The position numbers and the translations under genes were made by a program. A model generated the notes under the pieces. The model made no database searches. It saw only the letters and a program-made list of their open reading frames with translations, and was not told the origin of the DNA. A stretch of DNA of 21,145 nucleotides, taken from the NCBI GenBank assembly GCA_910587205.1, contig CAJULZ010000040.1, forward strand, positions 1 through 21,145, in the 5' to 3' direction. Of the stretch, positions 14,522 to 20,750 are shown in pieces (the stretch's first letter is position 1; the number at the start of each line of letters is the position of its first letter). Origin of the DNA: an uncultured Oscillospiraceae bacterium (GTDB lineage: Bacteria > Bacillota > Clostridia > Oscillospirales > Oscillospiraceae).

Positions 14522-14791
14522 TTAGTAATCCTCCTTGTGATTTTCTTTCCTTTGTAGTTTTTTGCACATCTCCAGATTCAATTTATAGTACTGCTCAATC
14601 GACATCACATCCTTAAAAAACAATGTGTAGCAATCGTCTATACGACAGAAAAGCGGGCGGTTATCATATCGGCTGCAAAGATTTCCGTTTAGATATTTGC
14701 AAGTTCCATCTCCGCGATCCAACTCGTGGTATAGAAGGGAAAGCTGCAAATTCCGGCAGCACATGCCGCATTTTTGACACGGGAACATCAT
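14522..14791 (-). CDS. Small YkgJ-type cysteine-cluster protein
   Basis: An 89-aa protein opening with FPCQKCGMCCRN, the CxxCGxCC motif of the YkgJ/zinc- or iron-binding cysteine-cluster family, followed by Cys in GTCKYL, LCSRYDNRP, FCRIDDC and MCKK. The family is thought to bind a metal or Fe-S cluster; its biochemical role is poorly known. This copy is shorter than many. It starts in an ATGA overlap with the 427-aa gene and ends on the ribosome site of the 346-aa gene, so all three are translated from one mRNA. It could be a maturation or redox-sensing partner. Confidence 0.82.
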   Translation of the reverse strand: MMFPCQKCGMCCRNLQLSLLYHELDRGDGTCKYLNGNLCSRYDNRPLFCRIDDCYTLFFKDVMSIEQYYKLNLEMCKKLQRKENHKEDY

Positions 14792-16071
14792 TCAAACCTA
14801 AGGTGTTTGCTTTTGTCCTGCATGAACAGGTCAAAATCACCGCCCCAAGGCAAACTGATCCCCAATTCAATCATGGATGCTTTCAGCGCAATGTTTAACT
14901 GCCGTTCATCCAGGATGGTATCTGTATACTGTGCAAAGCGGTTGAACTGTTCTGTCTCGCGCCGGAAGGCCTCGGCGTCGATTTGCTGTAGCTGGAGCAA
15001 ATAGGAATGTAAAGCTGCGGTGATTTGTTTATACGCATTCAACTGCTTCTCAAGCAGGGCGCTGATCCCGGTTCGGATGCAGATTTCCTTTAATACAAGC
15101 GTGAGGAATCTGGCCCAGGCGATGATGTTCATCCTCGTAAAAAATAGGAGCCAGTTCCCGCCGGAACGAATTGCGGCATCTGCGCCGTCCATAATACACA
15201 GCGTTCCATTGCCAAAGAGAAGCATAACGCGCAAATCGGTATGTTTGCTGGTTGGAATGCACTCGTTCATTGGCAGCTTCAAGTAAAAGCGCCGTTTTAT
15301 CATCCACAAAAGTCGGATTGATAAATCACAGATCAGGACAGGAATTGCCATTGTCAACCCAAAGCGGGCGTCATACCCGTCTTGAAATGCCCGTATCGCC
15401 AAGGTGGCAAAATCTTGGCGATCCTTTCCGATCTGGAATTCTCCGAAGGTACACATCTGGAACAGCTCAAAAAAGGGAATGGCAAGGCCCGAGCCCCGCC
15501 CTTGGCTTCCTGAGCTTCCGGCAATGTCGGACATGATATGCTCAAACCAATTTGCAACGCTGCAAAACAGCTTGGCGGGAAAATTCCCTCCTTGCAGTTC
15601 AAAGGTTTCTGTTTGAATCATAATCAACTGTCCACCGCTGATAAAAGCTGACGTTGAAGTAAACTGATTCAGTACGGAGAAAAACAGCCCGATAGCATCC
15701 GGCGCATGGGAAAGAGATTTTATGTGGTGATTTTTGGTGTTCATGGAGAAGACATTGCCCACATCCGCAGTATGCCTTTGATCGTAATTGACTTTGTAGT
15801 TTTTCTCCAACCACCCGATGGCACTGGCAACGCTATCCTCTTTCCCCGGTCTGGGATTCCACTTATTAAGTCTGGCAAACTTTTTTACAGCTTCATCCAC
15901 TTGGGAATCTGTCCAAGCGCCAAGCGCACTTTCACCCGGCGATCCTACGAGAAAAATATCGACGAGTCCCGCAATTGCGCCACAGGCGATAGCGATCAAA
16001 TAGTCCGATGTGTCACAAACATGATCTTTCAAGATCGTGCCATCTTCTTGTTTGATCAACGGTGTGTCCAT
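14788..16071 (-). CDS. Unknown 427-aa membrane-associated protein, first gene of a three-gene operon
   Basis: No family name can be given with confidence. Hydrophobic segments lie near 24-43 (YLIAIACGAIAGLVDIFLVG), 235-256 (GLTMAIPVLICDLSIRLLWM) and ~320-340. The first is followed by a SPGESALGAWTD motif. Between them are polar stretches with YDQRHTADVG, KNHHIKSLSHAPD and the glycine/serine-rich SDIAGSSGSQGRGSG. The C-terminal 90 residues are helical. Such conserved polar motifs suggest a specific activity, but I see no known catalytic signature. ATG 16071 has AGGAGGT 6 nt upstream. A strong sigma-A promoter precedes it, and it ends in an ATGA overlap with the Cys-cluster gene. Confidence 0.82.
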   Translation of the reverse strand: MDTPLIKQEDGTILKDHVCDTSDYLIAIACGAIAGLVDIFLVGSPGESALGAWTDSQVDEAVKKFARLNKWNPRPGKEDSVASAIGWLEKNYKVNYDQRHTADVGNVFSMNTKNHHIKSLSHAPDAIGLFFSVLNQFTSTSAFISGGQLIMIQTETFELQGGNFPAKLFCSVANWFEHIMSDIAGSSGSQGRGSGLAIPFFELFQMCTFGEFQIGKDRQDFATLAIRAFQDGYDARFGLTMAIPVLICDLSIRLLWMIKRRFYLKLPMNECIPTSKHTDLRVMLLFGNGTLCIMDGADAAIRSGGNWLLFFTRMNIIAWARFLTLVLKEICIRTGISALLEKQLNAYKQITAALHSYLLQLQQIDAEAFRRETEQFNRFAQYTDTILDERQLNIALKASMIELGISLPWGGDFDLFMQDKSKHLRFE

Positions 16072-16155
16072 GGGTGAACCTCCTATTGGTGAATTTACGC
16101 CATGTGCTTGCAGCGTTCACTGCTGCCTGATCATCCAAGGTTCATATAAACTGTT

Positions 16156-16173
16156 GGTATCATTAAATATACC
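16156..16173. promoter_or_regulatory. Palindromic operator candidate
   Basis: GGTATcaTTAAatATACC is symmetric at 14 of 18 positions and covers the -10 of the minus-strand promoter. A repressor bound here would block the three-gene operon. The divergent XRE-family gene 85 bp away is the natural candidate. Confidence 0.45.
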
Positions 16174-16194
16174 CCAAGAGTTATTAATAGTCAA
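16166..16194 (-). promoter_or_regulatory. Sigma-A promoter of the three-gene unknown operon
   Basis: TTGACT (16189-16194), a 17-bp spacer and TATATT (16166-16171). Near-consensus, with start about 90 nt upstream of the ATG at 16071. Confidence 0.78.
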
Positions 16195-16258
16195 CCCTAT
16201 AAGTTTATTTATATCTACAACTCTCCGGGATAAACTACAGAAAGAACGGAGGGATTGA

Positions 16259-16600
16259 ATGGACTGGGGCGCGATTGGGAAGCGAATCCGCACACAGCGG
16301 GAGTTTATGGGCTACACCAGAGAACAGTTTGCCGAGCTGCTGGATGTGACGCCCAAGTTCTGCTCGGATATCGAGCTGGGGGTGAAGGGAATGTCCGTCC
16401 CCACCCTGTGTAAAATATCCCGTGCCCTCCGGCTGTCTACGGACTATATTTTATATGGTACGTCCACAGTGGAGGAGAGCAATACCATAGCCCTCATGCT
16501 CCAAAGCGCCACACCCACGGAGCGGGAGTACGCGGAGCGGCTTCTACGGACGTTTCTCATGGCAATGGACGCAAAAAAAGATCAGCCAATGGGCGGCTGA
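16259..16600 (+). CDS. XRE-family helix-turn-helix regulator
   Basis: A 113-aa protein with a Cro/C1-type HTH at residues 6-62 (IGKRIRTQREFMGYTREQFA, then LLDVTPKFCSDIELGVKGMS and the usual LCKISRALRLSTDYILYG). The C-terminal 45 residues are helical and may dimerise. ATG 16259 has CGGAGGG 5-6 nt upstream. It is transcribed away from the three-gene operon. A palindrome over that operon's promoter suggests that it represses it; this is inference. The last codons of the gene form half of the downstream terminator. Confidence 0.9.
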   Translation: MDWGAIGKRIRTQREFMGYTREQFAELLDVTPKFCSDIELGVKGMSVPTLCKISRALRLSTDYILYGTSTVEESNTIALMLQSATPTEREYAERLLRTFLMAMDAKKDQPMGG

Positions 16601-16607
16601 TCTTTTT
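16573..16607. terminator. Bidirectional terminator between regulator and serine recombinase
   Basis: AAAAAGATCAGCC pairs perfectly with GGCTGATCTTTTT (13 bp) around a 7-nt loop, with U-runs on both strands. It serves two convergent genes and overlaps the last codons of the XRE gene. Confidence 0.92.
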
Positions 16608-16609
16608 CT

Positions 16610-17167
16610 TTACGGCAGGGCTTTCACCCTCCGATAAAACGTGCGCGGCTTCATGTCCAGCCGCCGCATGGCCTCTACCGCCGTGATTTTCCCCTCCCGC
16701 CACAGCGCCGCCACCTGGGGAAACTCAGGGCGTTCGATGGGCTTCCGGCCCTTATAAACCCCCTGGGCCTTGGCAATGGCAATCCCCTCCTTCTGTCGTT
16801 GCAGGATGTACTCCCGCTCCAGCTCGGCCACCGCCCCGAAAATGGTAAGCATAAACTTCCCGCTGGGGGTGGTGGTGTCGATGGCCTCCTTTTTGGACAC
16901 AAACTCCACCCTTTTTGCCGTCAGCCGCTCCACCAGCTCCAACAGGTCGCGGGTATTCCGGGCAAAACGGCTGATGGATTCCACAATTACCGTGTCGCCC
17001 CTGCGCACGTACTCCATCAGCTTTTTCAGCTCCGGCCTATCTGTGCTTTTGCCGCTCATGCGGTCGATGTACACCTCATCAACCCCCAGGCTTTCCATCA
17101 GCAGCTCCTGCCGGATGGTGTTCTGTTCCTGGGTGCTGACGCGGACGTACCCTATTTTCATTTTCAT
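16610..17167 (-). CDS. Small serine recombinase (resolvase/invertase family)
   Basis: A 185-aa recombinase of the Tn3-resolvase/Hin-invertase type. The catalytic domain starts MKMKIGYVRVSTQEQN, with R9 and the nucleophile S11. DRMSGKSTDRPEL, VESISRFARN and the long E-helix (FGAVAELEREYI) follow. A short C-terminal HTH (about 150-183, ITAVEAMRRLDMKPRTFYRR) binds DNA. Such enzymes resolve cointegrates or invert segments; here it marks the island as mobile or formerly mobile. The start at ATG 17167 and the in-frame ATG two codons later are both possible; an AAAGGG site precedes them. No inverted-repeat recombination site is obvious nearby. Confidence 0.93.
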   Translation of the reverse strand: MKMKIGYVRVSTQEQNTIRQELLMESLGVDEVYIDRMSGKSTDRPELKKLMEYVRRGDTVIVESISRFARNTRDLLELVERLTAKRVEFVSKKEAIDTTTPSGKFMLTIFGAVAELEREYILQRQKEGIAIAKAQGVYKGRKPIERPEFPQVAALWREGKITAVEAMRRLDMKPRTFYRRVKALP

Positions 17168-17179
17168 CTGCCCTTTCGG

Positions 17180-17208
17180 TTGTAAAATGATTTAGAATTT
17201 GTTATACT
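17180..17208 (+). promoter_or_regulatory. Sigma-A promoter of the Uma2-family gene
   Basis: TTGTAA (17180-17185), a 17-bp spacer and TATACT (17203-17208) with TG in the extended -10 position. Confidence 0.75.
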
Positions 17209-17256
17209 GTATCAAGGAAAGAATGTGCCTATGGTCTAAGGATGGGAGTGAATGAT

Positions 17257-17826
17257 ATGTCCTTGCCCCAGGAAAAACGGTATACATTGGCTGACACGCT
17301 GGTTTGGGAAGAATCAGAGCGCGTAGAGTTGGTTTATGGCGAACCCGTTATGATGGCCCCACCCACCAGGATACATCAGGAGACGCTGATGGAGTTGTCG
17401 GCCCAGCTTCACGCATATCTGAAGGGGAAACAATGCAAGGTCTATCCTGCCCCCTTTGCTGTCCGTCTGTTTGAGCGTAACGGCGACCATCCCAAGGACG
17501 TGGACACCGTGGTGGAGCCGGATATCTCCGTGGTTTGTGATATGGACAAGCTGGACGAGATTGGCTGTAAGGGCGTGCCCGACTTGGTCATGGAGATTCT
17601 CTCCCCTTCCACAACCCGCCATGACCGCTTCACGAAGTTCAATCTTTATTGGCGGGCCGGGGTGCGGGAATACTGGATTGTGGACCCGGCCAGCAAATCA
17701 GTGCAGGTGTTTGTTTTGGACGGCGGGCACTACGTTGCAAAGGACTTCGGGGCCGCCGGGGACAAAATAAAGGTAAACGTCTTGGAGGACTGCTCCATAG
17801 ACCTGTCGCAGGTGTTCCCGGAATAG
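17257..17826 (+). CDS. Uma2 family (DUF820) putative endonuclease
   Basis: A 189-aa protein of the Uma2/DUF820 family, whose fold belongs to the PD-(D/E)XK nuclease group. Motifs: LADTLVWEESERVELVYGEP, the acidic VEPDISVVCD, then VPDLVMEILSPSTTRHD and EYWIVDP. The physiological role of the family is unclear, though it is abundant in cyanobacteria and scattered elsewhere on mobile DNA. I start at ATG 17257 (MSLPQEKRY) because GGGAGTG lies 6 nt before it; an ATG 15 nt upstream overlaps that site. The gene is monocistronic, with its own promoter and a 12-bp-stem terminator. Confidence 0.88.
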   Translation: MSLPQEKRYTLADTLVWEESERVELVYGEPVMMAPPTRIHQETLMELSAQLHAYLKGKQCKVYPAPFAVRLFERNGDHPKDVDTVVEPDISVVCDMDKLDEIGCKGVPDLVMEILSPSTTRHDRFTKFNLYWRAGVREYWIVDPASKSVQVFVLDGGHYVAKDFGAAGDKIKVNVLEDCSIDLSQVFPE

Positions 17827-17864
17827 GCGGCACATCGGACGCGGCAGTATAAAAGGATTGGTGC

Positions 17865-17907
17865 CAATAGGGCCGGTTCTGGGTGTGGCATATGCCCGGC
17901 CCTATTG
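17865..17907. terminator. Stem-loop terminator between Uma2 and glutamine amidotransferase genes
   Basis: CAATAGGGCCGG pairs perfectly with CCGGCCCTATTG (12 bp) around a 19-nt loop. It sits between convergent genes. Only a short T-run (TTTT) follows on the plus strand. Confidence 0.75.
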
Positions 17908-17952
17908 CTATGCTTTTCCGCTACGCCGTTAGGGTATACCCCAGCGGCACAC

Positions 17953-18912
17953 TCAACGCACCCCGTACTCCGCCATGATCTCCCGGAGGCAGTACGCCCG
18001 GAACTGCTTGTCGTAGATCATCTCCTCCAGATCCAAGGCGTCGTACCCGGCCTCTGTCAGCAGCCGCAGCTCCCGTTCCGGCACACCCCGGCGCTTGCCG
18101 TACTCCACCACCATCTCCAAATAGCTGTCTGCGTCATATTCGCAGACGGGGCCGCTCCACCCCCAATCAAAACAAAACTGGGTTTGGATGTGGGCATCGT
18201 CAAAACGGGAGGCGGTGCGCCGGCCCTGGGCGTCAATGGCCATAATCTCTCCCTGGCCGATGGGGACCTCGGTATAGGACAGCCCGGACAGTCCCAACCC
18301 CGCCAGCGCCGCGTTTAATATCTCGTCGGTGGAGGCGTAGAGGTAGCAGCCCAGTCGAGGGTACAGGCGGATGGCCAGTGGATTATTCCCCCGCACAAAG
18401 TACAACGTGTTGTCCCCGTCCAGCACCGTGAGGGTGTACGTTCCCCGCAGCGCCTCGGCCATCTGCCGCAAGCCGTCCATGGACAAGCCGCCCTGCTTTT
18501 CCAGAAGCTGTACCGCCACGTAGCTGTCCGTCTCAACCCTGGCGGGCGGCAGGCGGTGGTCGCGCCGCAGCTCCGCCTCATTGTAAAGCACCCCGTTGTG
18601 GGCCAGGGCGAAGGGCTGACTCCCGGCCCTGCCGGAAAAGGGGTGGTTGTTATAGTTCTTGGATGCCGCCCCCTGGGTGGTCATGCGGGTGTGGCCCATC
18701 AGATACCGGGCCTGGGAAGGAATGCGCCAGCGCATTTTACAGGCGGGCCGGGGGGCTTTCTGAATCTGAACCAACCCGTTATGGACAAAGGCTACGCCGC
18801 TGGCATCTGTCCCCCGGACTTGGGCGGCATCCGCCAGCGCCCGGAACAGCCCGATCCGCTGGGGCGGGGTCAGCTTTCCCTGATAGTCCAGCACTCCGAA
18901 AATGGCGCACAT
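17953..18912 (-). CDS. Stand-alone class II glutamine amidotransferase
   Basis: An Ntn-hydrolase domain that releases ammonia from glutamine. The start is ATG 18912 (MCAIFGVLD): removing Met exposes Cys2, the catalytic nucleophile, and GAGGAGG lies 7 nt upstream; an ATG two codons earlier would bury the Cys and has no spacing. Other GlmS/PurF-like motifs are RGTDASGVAF, GHTRMTTQG, HNGVLYN and ETDSYVA. The 319 aa lack a synthetase or isomerase domain; an extra ~70-residue helical tail follows. The ammonia acceptor should be a partner enzyme. The amidoligase gene directly upstream, whose restored frame ends in an ATGA overlap, is the obvious partner. Confidence 0.92.
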   Translation of the reverse strand: MCAIFGVLDYQGKLTPPQRIGLFRALADAAQVRGTDASGVAFVHNGLVQIQKAPRPACKMRWRIPSQARYLMGHTRMTTQGAASKNYNNHPFSGRAGSQPFALAHNGVLYNEAELRRDHRLPPARVETDSYVAVQLLEKQGGLSMDGLRQMAEALRGTYTLTVLDGDNTLYFVRGNNPLAIRLYPRLGCYLYASTDEILNAALAGLGLSGLSYTEVPIGQGEIMAIDAQGRRTASRFDDAHIQTQFCFDWGWSGPVCEYDADSYLEMVVEYGKRRGVPERELRLLTEAGYDALDLEEMIYDKQFRAYCLREIMAEYGVR

Positions 18913-18914
18913 GG

Positions 18915-20026
18915 TCATACCTCCTCGGGGACGGCCACCGGCTCATTGATGTAAAGCCGCCGCTCCTTGAGGTATGCACCAGCTCCGGGGCGGTACAGCC
19001 GGATACAAAATCCGTCCAGGTCAGGCCCTGCATCTCCTGGTCGGACAAATACAAAGCCACCTCACAGATGCGGTCAACCATCTGCAAGGTGGCAATCAGG
19101 GTATTGAGCTTCAGCGTTCCCCGGAACATCCGAAACTCTATGGTATCATAATTGGTCAGGTTCACGCATTTGTACCGTTGGTAGTGCTCCTTTTTGGCGC
19201 TGTCCAGCACCGCCTTGGGGTCGTCCTTCCGGCCATACCGGGCCGCCCACTGCTCCATCTGGTCTCGGGTGCGGCGGCTGAACCGCAGCAGCTCGTTCCA
19301 ATGGTTCTCCACAAAGAACAGGATGCGGGCGATCACCGCCTCCTGGGCCTCCTCGGACAGGCCAAAGGCCGAGCGATTGACGTGGACATGGAGGCCGCAG
19401 GTACAGGCTTTATGGCTGGTGTAGCCCATGCGGACGGCCTCGGCCACCACCGCGCCCCAGGGCATCTCGGCGAGGTGATAGCCCAGGGTCATAGGGTGGG
19501 TAACAATCTCCATGCCGTCCTCCAGGGAACCGTCATGCTTGATGTAGATGTGCTCCAAACCGTTGCTGTTAGCCGCGTTCACCAACTGCCACGCCCGGTC
19601 GCTGCGCTCCCCCGCCCCGTCGATTTCCAGCTCCACGCCGAAATAGCGTGCCCCTTCCCCATAGAAAATGGGGTCCGGCTTGTAGTAATAGCTATGGATT
19701 TCCCCGGGATCGGTACGCAGCGCATAGCAGCCGTGACATAACGGCTCTTCCTCGTCCGCGTCATCGCTGAGGTAGTAGGCGCGGTCCAGTTCCAGCAGCG
19801 CCCCGCAGCGGGTGCAGTTGGTGTAATAGCGGTCATAGCAGTTCTGGCACAGGGGCGTGGTATCGTCTCCCGCGTTGTCCTCCCGCAGGATGCGCTGGCC
19901 GCACTCGTGGCACAGCAGGGTTTCTTCCTCCAGACAGGGGCGGCAGAACTCCTGCCCGTCCACCACCGTCCGATCCTCCAGCGGGTGGGCCTCTCCACAG
20001 GCGGAGCAAATAAAGGTTTCTGTCAT
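18915..20026 (-). pseudogene. Zinc-ribbon amidoligase (COOH-NH2 ligase, Amidoligase_2-like), frameshifted near its end
   Basis: A predicted ligase of the glutamine-synthetase-like fold. Residues 1-100 carry six CxxC pairs (7/10, 28/31, 39/42, 60/63, 71/74, 97/100), enough for three zinc sites. The ligase domain follows: FGVELEI (129-135), KHDGSLEDGMEIVTHP (163-178), CGLHVHVN (210-217) and TIEFRMFRGTL near 300. Frame 0 is convincing up to ...PELVH; after that it turns into arginine/serine-rich nonsense running to 18779 inside the next gene. Stepping back one base at 18975 gives YLKERRLYINEP...PEEV and a TGA overlapping the amidotransferase start. A single lost base is the simplest explanation. 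Start ATG 20026 has GGAGGA 9 nt upstream. Confidence 0.85.
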
Positions 20027-20126
20027 CAGTCTGTTTCCTCCTCTAAAATGTAGTCGATGGCCGCGCACAGGCCGGCGGCCACAGCGGCGGCCAAAAGGCT
20101 CAGGATATCGCTGCTCAGTTTATCAT
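20026..20126 (-). pseudogene. Micropeptide 2 (about 33 aa, membrane helix), one base short near its start
   Basis: The open frame after the start region reads KLSSDILSLLAAAVAAGLC, then AAIDYILEEETD and TGA. It is one hydrophobic helix with an acidic tail. Its stop overlaps the amidoligase ATG (TGATG). The upstream gene ends in ATGA, so the expected start is ATG 20126, but ATG-AT-AAA is one base short and frame 0 stops after three codons. Adding one base, for example in the AAA run, restores a 33-aa peptide. Otherwise it would need an unusual AUC start after the AAGGAG site. Function unknown. Confidence 0.5.
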
Positions 20127-20245
20127 TGATGATCGCACTCCTTTCCGGGTGATTTGTGGTGTTGCGTGCAGCAGACGCCGCGGAGCAGACAGACCGCCAC
20201 TTCGTACAAGACGGCGCGAAGTGCGGACAGGAACAGGTACAGCAT
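20123..20245 (-). CDS. Micropeptide 1 (40 aa, hydrophobic N-terminus, Cys/His-rich tail)
   Basis: The frame starts MLYLFLSALRAVLYEVAVCL and ends in a tail with CC, HH, C and H residues (LLRGVCCTQHHKSPG, ending ECDHQ). AAAGGAGG lies 7 nt before ATG 20245, a strong ribosome site. It ends in an ATGA overlap with micropeptide 2. The first ~25 residues could span the membrane; the tail could bind metal or be modified. No family is recognised. Good signals and tight coupling to the amidoligase argue that it is real; it could be a substrate or a membrane partner. Confidence 0.6.
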   Translation of the reverse strand: MLYLFLSALRAVLYEVAVCLLRGVCCTQHHKSPGKECDHQ

Positions 20246-20334
20246 GGGGATTCCTCCTTTCAATTTTTTGGGAAAATCGCGGCTGATTTTTGGATTTTCA
20301 GGCGTTTTCCCCGGTTTTTCCGCGAGAAATAAAA

Positions 20335-20383
20335 ACATCCGCAGAACCCGTAAGCGTAAGGAAACGCCGGGTTCTGCGGATGT
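20335..20383 (-). terminator. Long terminator-like hairpin ahead of the amidoligase cassette
   Basis: A perfect 16-bp stem (ACATCCGCAGAACCCG with CGGGTTCTGCGGATGT); the loop can form a further GCGT/ACGC stem. On the minus strand a TTTTT run follows directly, as in an intrinsic terminator. It lies 90 nt before micropeptide 1, so it may act as a leader attenuator, or end transcripts arriving from the right. No clear promoter is seen between it and the micropeptide. Confidence 0.75.
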
Positions 20384-20470
20384 TCTCTTAAATAATGTAT
20401 CGTTTGGGAATACCAGGATAACGTCAAACAAACTCATAAGGCCCGAAATGGGCCGGAAAGGAGTAAAACC

Positions 20471-20689
20471 ATGTACGATTATGATGATTATGAGGGTTTG
20501 GACGAGCGGGAGCCCATCAGCGAGTACCTGACCCCCAAGGAGGTCATGGATTTGCTGTGTATCGGAAAGAACACGCTGTACGGGCTGCTCAACTCAGGGG
20601 AATTGAAGGGGTTCCGGGTGGGGAAACAGTGGAGGGTGAGGCGGGAGGATCTGCGAACACTTGCTGAGCATGGAAATTGTCTGCCATAG
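20471..20689 (+). CDS. Excisionase-type helix-turn-helix protein
   Basis: A 72-aa protein whose residues 19-65 fit the excisionase/MerR-like HTH: YLTPKEVMDLLCIGKNTLYG, LLNSGELKGFRVGKQWRVRR, EDL. The N-terminus is acidic (MYDYDDYEGLDEREP). Such proteins act as recombination directionality factors or small regulators on integrative elements. AAAGGAG lies 7 nt before ATG 20471, preceded by a GGCCC/GGGCC hairpin (20440-20454). Genes of this type usually sit next to an integrase; none is seen here, though a serine recombinase lies 3.3 kb away. Confidence 0.88.
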   Translation: MYDYDDYEGLDEREPISEYLTPKEVMDLLCIGKNTLYGLLNSGELKGFRVGKQWRVRREDLRTLAEHGNCLP

Positions 20690-20703
20690 GTCTGATGAGG
20701 CCG

Positions 20704-20737
20704 CGTATGGATACTGCTCTATTGCAGTGTCCATACG
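20704..20737. terminator. Stem-loop between convergent genes
   Basis: CGTATGGATACTGC pairs with GCAGTGTCCATACG (14 bp, one G-T) around a 6-nt loop. It lies between the HTH gene and the edge gene. No U-run follows on either strand. Confidence 0.6.
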
Positions 20738-20750
20738 TCAATATCTCTTG

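Noticed and set aside
18915..18980. Programmed -1 frameshift in the amidoligase
   Set aside because: No slippery heptamer of the X-XXY-YYZ type and no obvious stimulatory stem; a lost base is simpler.
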